Under the pieces are notes generated by a model. That model was not told the DNA's origin and searched no databases. It worked only from the letters and a program-made list of their open reading frames with translations. From SAR324 cluster bacterium (GTDB taxonomy: Bacteria; SAR324; JACQKK01): a stretch of 5,187 bases of DNA. The position numbers and the translations under genes were made by a program. The stretch spans positions 1-5,187 of the forward strand of contig JAPUJL010000173.1 in assembly GCA_027296185.1 (NCBI GenBank). Reading direction: 5' to 3'. The stretch's first letter is position 1, and every line of letters starts with the position of its first letter. Below, piece after piece: positions 1 to 5,187 of this stretch.

Positions 1-1
1 C

Positions 2-691
2 GTGACGGTGTATGCTTACCTGACGCGGCCGGTGGCCGAGCGATTCGGCGCGGATTTCCTGGCGGGCACCCTCAGCCGCTCGGCGTTCTTCGCGCCCGTG
101 TACGAGGGTGACGAATTGTGGATCGAAGCGGAGCCGGGAGACTTGGAGACGGGCATCGCCCTTCGCGCCCGCAAGGAATCGGGCGAGGAGGTGGCGTACC
201 TGAAGATTTCGCGGCCGGCGGCCCTGCCCGAGCCACGGGCGGTGCCCCAAAGCTTTGCCCGCGATGGGGAGGCGCGCCCTGCCTTCTCGTGGGAGGCGGT
301 GGTTCCCGGCGAGCCCTTCCGCAGCTTCCGGTGGCATCCCACCGCCGAGGAGAACCGCGCGTGGTGCGAATCGGTGGCGGACGATTCGCCCCTCTACACG
401 GCGGACGGCGGCGGGTTCATGCACCCGGGTTGCGTGCTGCAACAGGCCAACCGCACCGTCGGCAATCAATTCATGATGACGCCCTGGATTCACGTCTCCA
501 GCCACGTTGCCGTCCACCGCGCCCTGCGGGCGGGGGATGCGGTGGAGGTGCGTGCGGTGCCGCGGGAAAAATGGGAAAAAAACGGTCACCGCTACGGGCT
601 CTTGGACGTTGCCATGAGTGTGGACGGAGCGCCGGCGTGGTGCGTGGAACACAAAGTGATCTTTCAGCCCGCGGGGCTCAGGACGGGCTGA
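2..691 (+). CDS. MaoC-like double hot-dog (acyl dehydratase-like) protein, 5'-truncated by window edge
   Basis: The visible 229 residues fit the C-terminal part of a double hot-dog protein related to MaoC/acyl dehydratases, which act on or bind acyl-CoA thioesters in the cytoplasm. Residues 1-70 look like the end of a first hot-dog domain (YAYLTRPVAERFG, then FFAPVYEGDELWIEAE). Residues 108-223 form the second: DDSPLY at 127-132, HPG at 141-143, PWIHVSSHVAV at 161-171, GDAVEVRA at 178-185 and KNGHRYGLLDV at 193-203, ending HKVIFQP. The canonical D-x-N-P-[IL]-H active-site motif reads DDSPLY, so the usual catalytic His is Tyr. The protein may therefore bind ligand or use other residues. The frame is open to the left edge and the first domain is incomplete, so the GTG at position 2 is probably not the true start. 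The stop is TGA at 689-691. The substrate cannot be inferred. A neighbouring CoA-metabolism gene upstream is possible but not visible. Confidence 0.82.
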   Translation: MTVYAYLTRPVAERFGADFLAGTLSRSAFFAPVYEGDELWIEAEPGDLETGIALRARKESGEEVAYLKISRPAALPEPRAVPQSFARDGEARPAFSWEAVVPGEPFRSFRWHPTAEENRAWCESVADDSPLYTADGGGFMHPGCVLQQANRTVGNQFMMTPWIHVSSHVAVHRALRAGDAVEVRAVPREKWEKNGHRYGLLDVAMSVDGAPAWCVEHKVIFQPAGLRTG

Positions 692-801
692 ATCGCCCTG
701 CCCGCGGGTAGGTAGCGGGGGTTGACCGGTCGATCCATCGCGGGGCACACGTGAGAATCTCGCCGGCCCGACGTGGGCAGCGGGGGGGTACGCCGATCGT
801 T

Positions 802-809
802 AAAGGAAA
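802..809 (+). promoter_or_regulatory. Ribosome binding site of the BolA/IbaG gene
   Basis: The purine stretch AAAGGAAA contains an AGGA core about 8 bases before the ATG at 816. It is the clearest Shine-Dalgarno sequence in the window and supports that start. A second ATG follows immediately at 819, so the protein could begin with either methionine; spacing slightly favours neither strongly. Confidence 0.65.
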
Positions 810-815
810 CCAATC

Positions 816-1070
816 ATGATGCCCATCGATAAAGTACGGGGCCGGCTCGAAAATGCATTCCCCGATGACCGAATCGAGTTGTCGAGCCCCCAGCAGGACG
901 ACAATCACTTCCAATTGTTGATCGTCTCCGAGCAGTTCGCCGGAAAGAGCATGGTCGAGCAGCACCAGTTGGTCTACCGGGCCCTGGGCGATGCCATGCG
1001 GGAGGCCATTCACGCCCTGGCGCTCCGCACCTACACCCCCGAGCAATGGCAGAAGGACGCCGGCGGCTAA
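816..1070 (+). CDS. BolA/IbaG-family iron-sulfur/redox-associated protein
   Basis: This is a complete 84-residue protein, the usual length for the IbaG/BolA2 branch of the BolA family. Members are small cytoplasmic proteins that pair with monothiol glutaredoxins to hold or pass [2Fe-2S] clusters; some have also been reported to affect transcription and acid or envelope stress. Family hallmarks are visible: NHFQLLIVS at 30-38, the FAGKSMVEQHQLVYRAL helix at 41-57, and the C-terminal signature IHALALRTYTPEQW at 65-78 with the invariant His66. The variable ligand loop has His31 and the protein has no Cys, so it is a BolA-H (IbaG-like) rather than a BolA-C type. A good ribosome binding site precedes it. 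Its codons look less GC-extreme than those of the genes downstream. In many gammaproteobacteria ibaG lies between the mla genes and murA. Here the neighbours are a hot-dog protein and a TPR protein, so strict orthology with ibaG is likely but unproven. Confidence 0.93.
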   Translation: MMPIDKVRGRLENAFPDDRIELSSPQQDDNHFQLLIVSEQFAGKSMVEQHQLVYRALGDAMREAIHALALRTYTPEQWQKDAGG

Positions 1071-1076
1071 GCCCGG

Positions 1077-1107
1077 GTTCCGCTCCGCTACGGCTTCCGT
1101 TCCGCTC
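1077..1107 (+). repeat. Short direct repeat GTTCCGCTC, two copies
   Basis: The 9-mer GTTCCGCTC occurs at 1077-1085 and again at 1099-1107, a 22 bp period (two helical turns), in the short gap between the BolA/IbaG gene and the TPR gene. It could be a binding site for a dimeric regulator or simply a chance repeat in C/G/T-rich sequence. No promoter elements are recognisable beside it. Confidence 0.3.
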
Positions 1108-1156
1108 TGGGCGATCGCCCCGCGGCGCGCCCGAACATCCCGCGGATAACCATCCC

Positions 1157-3844
1157 ATGGCGCAGCGCCGTACCGAGAGCCATGCGAGGCCCCGCCTCGT
1201 CCCCGCCGTGGCATCGGCGGGGCTGGCGGCCCTTTTGCTGCTCTTCGCCGCCACGGCTGGCCACGGGCAATTCTCCACCGGCCCCGGCGCCGAAGCGCTG
1301 TACCGGCAGGCCATGCGCGACCTGCGGGCGGAGCGCCCCGTGGACGCGGAGTGGAAGCTGCTGGAAGCCCTGCGCCGCCAACCGCGCCATTTCCGCTCCC
1401 ACGTGGCCCTGGGCCGCTTCTACCGGGGCCGCCTTCCCGATCTGGCCCTGGCCCACCTGCGGGTGGCGCGCCGGATTCGCCCGGCTTCGGACCAGGTTTA
1501 CGTTCTGCTGGGCCGGCTGCTGGAAGCCCGGGGGCAGCTGATGGAAGCCGCCGAACATTTCCGCCAGGCGGTGCGGCTGAACGCGCGCCATTACGAGGCC
1601 AACAACCGCCTGAGGGCCATCCTGCGCACCTTCCGCGAGCGCAAGAGCGTCCTGGAGCGTGGCGCCGAGCAGTTCTGGCGCAAGCCCAATTTGGCGTCGT
1701 TGACGCTGTATGGCCGCATGGTGATGGCGGAGAGCACCCCCCGCCAGGCGCTGTTCGAGTTCGAATCGATCCGGGACCGGCTGCCGGAGCTGCCCGAGGT
1801 GCAGCTGTGGATTGCCCGCAGCTACCGCCTGCTCGGGTCGGTCAGCGGAGAGATCGAGGCCTACCGCCGCTATCTCGCCCAGAGCCCGGACTCGAGCCGG
1901 GTACGGCTGGTGCTGGCCGAGCGACTGGTCGATACGGGCCGCTACAGCGAAGCTTCCACCACGCTGGAACCGCTGATGGAGCGGCTGACCCGCGGCGGAC
2001 CCCTCGCCGACCCGGAGCTCCAGGCCCGCACGGCGCTGCTGGAAAGCCGCAGCCTCGTGGCTCAAGGGCAGGCGGTGACGGCAGGCGACCTGCTGCTGCA
2101 GGCGGCAAATTTCGGGATGGACACCGAACGGATCGCCGAGGCCTTCTCGCAATACGTGGCGCTCTTCCCGGACGTGGCGGCGCTGCGGCTCTCCCAGGGC
2201 TATTGGCTGCGCTCCGCGGGCCGCCATGCGGAATCGGCCACCGCCTTCTACCGGGCGGGGATGCTGGGGGAGGCACCCCGGCAGCGCTCCCGGCTGGCGT
2301 TGCAGGAAATGATGACCCAGGCCCGCGCCGTGAACGAGGCGCTGCTCGGCCTGGGGGAATTCGCCCTGCTGGACGGCCGGGAGCCGGAGGCGGTGCGCTA
2401 CCTATCCCGGGTGGCGGCGTGGCACCCGGCCAACCGCCGCGCCGCGCTGCTGCTGGGGGTCGTGGCCCGCCACCGGGGGGACCTCGAGGAGAGCCTGGAC
2501 GCCTTCATGCGCTACGTCTTCTCCTTCTCCGACCCCGCCGCGATGGTCTATGCCCGGGGCAACCTGTTCTGGGAGCTGGGCCAGCCGGACGTGGCCGAAG
2601 CCATCTGGGGCGAGGAGCCCCGGCTGATCGTTCGCTTCCCGGAGATCCTGGCCCGGCTGGCCGGCTACTATGGGGAGCGCCACGAGCGGGCCGCCGAGCT
2701 GGCCGCGCGGGAAGTGCTGCGCGACCTTCTGCCCACCCGCCTGGCCAACCGGAAGCGGCTGGGCCAGATGTACCTGGAGGCGCGCCGGGACGAGAACGCG
2801 GCGGCGGAATGGGAATCCATCGTCGCGCTGCTGCCCGGCGATTACGATCTGCGGGTGAAGCTCGCCAAAACCCTGCTGCGCCTGGGACGGCGCGCCTCTG
2901 CACTGGAGCAGTTGCTCCAGGCGGCGAATATCCGCCCCTTGACCCCCGAACTGAACGAGCTGCTGGCCGGCGAGCTCTTCGCGCAACGGCGCTATGCCGA
3001 AGCGCTGGACCTGTACTGGCAGATTTACCAGCGCCGCCCGGATCATCCGGACCTGCCGGACGTGCTCCCGACCATCGCCCTGGAGGTGCCCTCGCCGCCG
3101 GAGGTGCGGCTGGTTGCCGCGCGGATGGCGGAGCGGGCCGGCCGCACGGAGATCGTGATGGAACTGCTCGAGGAGACGCTCCGCCAATACCCCGAGCAGG
3201 AGGAGGCCCGCGTGATGCTGGCCGGGATCCACCTCACCCGGGACGAAGCGGAGGAAGCCGAGCGGGTGATCGCCGCGGGGCCGGGGCAGGGCGAGCTCTC
3301 CGATCTACGGCGCCTGGGGATTCTCGCCGAGGCTCAACTGCGGCAGGAAAAGAACGCGGCGGCCGCCGAGACCCTGGGCCGCATGGTGGAGCTGGATCCT
3401 CAGGACACGCCGAATCGCCGCCGGCTGGGGCTGTTGCTCAACGGCATGGAACGGCACGAGGAGGCGATTCCGGTGCTCTCCGTCGTGATCGAGCGGGAGC
3501 CGGCCGATACGCTGGCCCTGTTGCGCCTGGCCCAGTCCGAGCTGGCCGGCGGCCGGCAAGAGGGCGGGAAGGCCCATCTGCGCGGCCTTCTGGCGCTGGA
3601 GCCCCATCACGAGGAAGGGCTTTCGCTCCTGATCGCGCGGCTGCTCCAGGAGCGACTGTGGAAGGAGGTGGCGCCCACCCTGGAAACGTGGGTCGAACTC
3701 CACCCGCGGGATTCGGTGGCGCGCTACAACCTGATCACCGCCTATCTGCGGCTGTTCGACCGGGATTCCGCGCGCGGCCATTTCGAGACGCTGACCACCC
3801 TCAATCCGGTGCAGGCCCGGCGGTTGGCCCCGTACTTCCGCTGA
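1157..3844 (+). CDS. Large exported TPR-repeat protein (895 aa), function unknown
   Basis: This is an almost entirely alpha-helical TPR solenoid, probably a periplasmic or envelope scaffold that binds other proteins. The N-terminus looks like a signal peptide or anchor: basic residues 1-13, a hydrophobic core at about 14-32 (AGLAALLLLFAATA), and a possible signal peptidase site after Ala34. TPR-like helix pairs begin at residue 45. The clearest units are about 45-78, 79-112, 113-146, 216-250, 393-426, 427-460, 530-563, 564-597, 599-632, 714-748, 751-784, 785-818 and 853-884, with weaker ones between. The array runs to the C-terminus, with no catalytic domain visible. There is no cysteine in all 895 residues, which suits an exported protein. 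An in-frame ATG at 1046 would add 37 Arg/Pro-rich residues and overlap the upstream gene. I prefer ATG 1157, which places the signal peptide correctly and has a weak GGAT element about 9 bases upstream. Partner and pathway are unknown; roles in envelope assembly or polysaccharide export are only possibilities. Confidence 0.9.
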   Translation: MAQRRTESHARPRLVPAVASAGLAALLLLFAATAGHGQFSTGPGAEALYRQAMRDLRAERPVDAEWKLLEALRRQPRHFRSHVALGRFYRGRLPDLALAHLRVARRIRPASDQVYVLLGRLLEARGQLMEAAEHFRQAVRLNARHYEANNRLRAILRTFRERKSVLERGAEQFWRKPNLASLTLYGRMVMAESTPRQALFEFESIRDRLPELPEVQLWIARSYRLLGSVSGEIEAYRRYLAQSPDSSRVRLVLAERLVDTGRYSEASTTLEPLMERLTRGGPLADPELQARTALLESRSLVAQGQAVTAGDLLLQAANFGMDTERIAEAFSQYVALFPDVAALRLSQGYWLRSAGRHAESATAFYRAGMLGEAPRQRSRLALQEMMTQARAVNEALLGLGEFALLDGREPEAVRYLSRVAAWHPANRRAALLLGVVARHRGDLEESLDAFMRYVFSFSDPAAMVYARGNLFWELGQPDVAEAIWGEEPRLIVRFPEILARLAGYYGERHERAAELAAREVLRDLLPTRLANRKRLGQMYLEARRDENAAAEWESIVALLPGDYDLRVKLAKTLLRLGRRASALEQLLQAANIRPLTPELNELLAGELFAQRRYAEALDLYWQIYQRRPDHPDLPDVLPTIALEVPSPPEVRLVAARMAERAGRTEIVMELLEETLRQYPEQEEARVMLAGIHLTRDEAEEAERVIAAGPGQGELSDLRRLGILAEAQLRQEKNAAAAETLGRMVELDPQDTPNRRRLGLLLNGMERHEEAIPVLSVVIEREPADTLALLRLAQSELAGGRQEGGKAHLRGLLALEPHHEEGLSLLIARLLQERLWKEVAPTLETWVELHPRDSVARYNLITAYLRLFDRDSARGHFETLTTLNPVQARRLAPYFR

Positions 3845-3855
3845 GGGGCCGCGCC

Positions 3856-3865
3856 GTCACGTGAC
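3856..3865. promoter_or_regulatory. Perfect 10 bp palindrome GTCACGTGAC, possible operator
   Basis: The sequence GTCACGTGAC is a perfect palindrome lying 11 bases after the TPR gene stop and about 70 bases before the transporter start. It could be a binding site for a dimeric regulator of the transporter gene. A related sequence, CACGTGAGAA, lies at 748-757 in the gap before the BolA/IbaG gene. No convincing -35/-10 pair was found next to it, so the regulatory role is inferred. Confidence 0.3.
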
Positions 3866-3892
3866 AAAGCCGCCCACGGTGTTCCACCCGTT

Positions 3893-3907
3893 GCCCGCCA
3901 GGCGGGC
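3893..3907. repeat. GC-only inverted repeat (GCCCGC-CAG-GCGGGC)
   Basis: A 6 bp stem of pure G/C with a three-base loop can form 30 bases before the transporter start. No T-run follows, so it is not an intrinsic terminator by the usual criteria. In RNA it might affect translation initiation of the downstream gene, which lacks a visible Shine-Dalgarno sequence, but a short GC hairpin is common by chance in such GC-rich DNA. Confidence 0.3.
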
Positions 3908-3937
3908 CAGAGCGCGCCCCACCCTCGCCACCCTCCC

Positions 3938-4855
3938 ATGACTGGCACCACCGAGCCCAGCGCCCCTGAATATCCGGCGGAGCCCGCTCCGGGGCACGGG
4001 GAGGCCCTGGCCCTGGCCGCGGGGCTGCTCACCGTGGTGCTGTGGTCGTCCAATTTTCCGGTGATCCGCTACGCGGCTCGGGACTACAGCCCCGACCACC
4101 TGGCCCTGCTGCGCTGCCTCTTCGCCGCCGCGGCCCTGGCCGTCTACGCCGTGGGGGCGCGGATGCGGCTGCCCGAGTGGCGGGACTGGCCGGTGTTCAT
4201 CGGCTTTGGGGTGAGCGGCATGGCCCTCAGCAGCCTGGGCCTCGCCTACGGCCTGCAGACCGTGAGCGCGGGGGCGGGAGCCTTCATCATCGGCACGATC
4301 CCGGTCTTCTCCGCGCTGATGGCCCGCGGCTTCCTCGCCGAGCGGCTGGGCGGGCTGGGCTGGGCCGGCATCGCCGTCAGCGCCGGGGGCACCGCCCTGA
4401 TCGCCCTGGGCGAGGGGGAGGGGTTGCGGGTCGGCTGGGGCGTGTTGTTCTTGCTGGCGAGCGCCTTCTGCCAGTCGATCTTCTACGTGTTCCAGAAGCC
4501 CTACCTGCGCCGCTACAGCCCCATCGAGATCACCTGCTACATCGTGTGGAGCGGTGCGCTTTCGCTGCTGGTCTTCCTGCCCGGGCTGCCGGGGGAGCTG
4601 GCCGCGGCCGGCTGGGGGCCGACCCTGGCCCTGGCCTACCAGGGCGTCTTCCCCGTCGCCCTGGCCTTCGTGACCTGGTCCGTCGCGCTCAAGCGGGCCA
4701 AGGCGGCCCGGGTGACCAGCCTCGTCTATCTCATGCCCCTGCTCTCGACCGCCATCGCCTACGTCTGGCTGGCCGAGGTACCCGCCGCCCTCAGCCTGCT
4801 GGGGGGCCTCACCGCCATCGCCGGCGTCGCCATCCTCAATGTATGGGGGAAATAG
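3938..4855 (+). CDS. EamA/DMT-family inner-membrane transporter
   Basis: This 305-residue protein has the standard length and layout of drug/metabolite transporter superfamily carriers with two EamA domains. These export or exchange small molecules such as amino acids, nucleotide sugars or drugs across the cytoplasmic membrane. Ten hydrophobic helices are visible at about 23-45, 53-75, 85-104, 111-129, 136-156, 167-186, 196-214, 226-246, 258-278 and 283-302. The first EamA repeat carries AGAGAFIIGTIPVFSALMAR (111-130) followed by GWAGIAVSAGGTALIALG. The second carries the matching ARVTSLVYLMPLLSTAIAY (257-275), the acidic residue of LAE (278-280) and LLGGLTAIAGVAILN. A Pro/Glu-rich cytoplasmic tail occupies residues 1-20. 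ATG 3938 is the only plausible start: no in-frame start codon was found in the roughly 80 bases upstream. The bases before it are C-rich with no Shine-Dalgarno. The substrate cannot be told from sequence. The gene converges with the next gene on the minus strand. Confidence 0.94.
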   Translation: MTGTTEPSAPEYPAEPAPGHGEALALAAGLLTVVLWSSNFPVIRYAARDYSPDHLALLRCLFAAAALAVYAVGARMRLPEWRDWPVFIGFGVSGMALSSLGLAYGLQTVSAGAGAFIIGTIPVFSALMARGFLAERLGGLGWAGIAVSAGGTALIALGEGEGLRVGWGVLFLLASAFCQSIFYVFQKPYLRRYSPIEITCYIVWSGALSLLVFLPGLPGELAAAGWGPTLALAYQGVFPVALAFVTWSVALKRAKAARVTSLVYLMPLLSTAIAYVWLAEVPAALSLLGGLTAIAGVAILNVWGK

Positions 4856-4903
4856 GGCGGATTACTTCGGGGGAGGAGGGCATGGGTCAGCGCCTCGATT
4901 CTA

Positions 4904-5187
4904 CTACCCGCCGCGCGCCGGTTCCTTGCGGAAGCCGTCGTCTTCCGGCGTGTCGGGAATCTCCAGCCCGGCCTTGCGAAGGCCTTCGAGGTAGCTTTCG
5001 CTCCCTTCCTGGAAATTCCACCACCACTTGCGCATTTCCACCCGTGCATTGGCGCCGAAGTCCGGGTACAGGCCGAGCAGCTTCTTGACTTCCGCTTGGG
5101 CCTTCTCCATTCGCCCCAATTGGGCATAATCCGCCGCCAGCATCGCGGGATTCCAGAAAAATCCCGGCATGTTGATCTTGAGCGCGG
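4904..5187 (-). CDS. C-terminal end of a TPR protein (adenylate-cyclase/CadC-like regulator type), truncated by window edge
   Basis: On the minus strand an open frame enters from the right edge and runs 93 residues (starting ALKINMPGFFWNPAML) to TAG at 4904-4906, followed directly by a second in-frame TAG at 4901-4903. The pattern is a last TPR unit (LAADYAQLGRMEKAQAEVKK, then LLGLYPDF), a segment with RKWWW, and the ending YLEGLRKAGLEIPD. That arrangement, LGR..A...V..LL...PDF followed by W and then LRKAGL, is typical of the C-termini of TPR-bearing class III adenylate cyclase-like or CadC-like winged-helix regulators. Their N-terminal domain, outside this window, would decide the function. 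The ATG at 5168-5170 is internal: upstream codons continue in frame and fit the TPR pattern. A charged tail (DTPEDDGFRKEPARGG) ends the protein. The gene is not related in detail to the large TPR protein at 1157-3844. Confidence 0.8.
   Translation of the reverse strand, partial: ALKINMPGFFWNPAMLAADYAQLGRMEKAQAEVKKLLGLYPDFGANARVEMRKWWWNFQEGSESYLEGLRKAGLEIPDTPEDDGFRKEPARGG

Noticed and set aside
577..583. Slippery heptamer A AAA AAC in the reading frame of the hot-dog gene, in an A-rich patch (A5 and A7 runs)
   Set aside because: A -1 shift would replace the conserved hot-dog C-terminus (GHRYGLLDV onwards) and run only to a stop near 711. No downstream domain would be gained, so the run is most simply the codons for Glu-Lys-Trp-Glu-Lys-Asn.
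665..690. CAGCCC / GGGCTG inverted repeat at the end of the hot-dog gene as a terminator
   Set aside because: The loop is long, the repeat lies inside the coding end, and no T-run follows.
722..758. TTGACC at 722-727 as a -35 box for the BolA/IbaG gene
   Set aside because: No acceptable -10 hexamer lies 15-19 bases downstream; the nearest AT-leaning hexamer (GAGAAT at 753-758) is 25 bases away.
1046..1156. Upstream extension of the TPR protein starting inside the BolA/IbaG gene
   Set aside because: The extra 37 residues are Arg/Pro-rich and would bury the signal peptide; ATG 1157 gives a normal export signal.
1088..2227. 379-codon minus-strand ORF opposite the TPR gene
   Set aside because: Low-complexity, Gln/Arg/Gly/Ala-rich translation, no recognisable domain and fully antisense to a convincing gene; a composition artefact.
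1351..3864. Very long alternative-frame ORF (837 codons) inside the TPR gene
   Set aside because: Its product is dominated by Gly, Pro, Arg and Ala with no domain pattern. Such shadow frames are expected in GC-rich coding DNA, and the frame with the signal peptide and TPR periodicity is clearly the real one.
4856..4900. Bidirectional terminator between the converging transporter and TPR genes
   Set aside because: The 45 bp gap shows no stable hairpin with a T-run on either strand.
4759..5127. 122-codon minus-strand ORF overlapping the transporter end and the right-hand TPR gene
   Set aside because: It is a different frame from the TPR-patterned one, overlaps two better-supported genes and has no domain signal.

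Overview
This 5.2 kb window comes from a high-GC bacterial chromosome, most likely a proteobacterium. The base composition, the BolA/IbaG-type protein and the overall gene style fit Gamma- or Betaproteobacteria, but no marker here fixes the taxon. There are five protein-coding genes. Two of them are cut by the window edges. I see no RNA genes, insertion sequences, CRISPR arrays or phage genes.

Layout from left to right. At 2-691 (+) lies the C-terminal part of a MaoC-like double hot-dog protein, whose 5' end is outside the window. After a 124 bp gap, 816-1070 (+) encodes a complete small BolA/IbaG-family protein with a good ribosome binding site. After an 86 bp gap, 1157-3844 (+) encodes an 895-residue exported TPR solenoid protein, the dominant feature of the window. 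After a 93 bp gap holding a perfect 10 bp palindrome, 3938-4855 (+) encodes a ten-helix EamA/DMT-family inner-membrane transporter. Converging on it from the right, 4904-5187 (-) is the C-terminal end of a second, unrelated TPR protein of the type found at the end of many adenylate-cyclase-like or CadC-like regulators.

The four plus-strand genes are collinear, but the gaps of 86-124 bp are too wide to argue for a tightly coupled operon, and no convincing sigma-70 promoter or intrinsic terminator was found between them. Their predicted roles are acyl-thioester chemistry or binding, iron-sulfur/redox handling, an envelope protein-interaction scaffold and small-molecule export. These do not form an obvious single pathway. 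The window looks like ordinary chromosomal sequence. The points most worth checking are the hot-dog protein with Tyr at the usual catalytic His position, the cysteine-free giant TPR protein of unknown role, and the BolA/IbaG gene sitting away from its familiar mla-murA setting.
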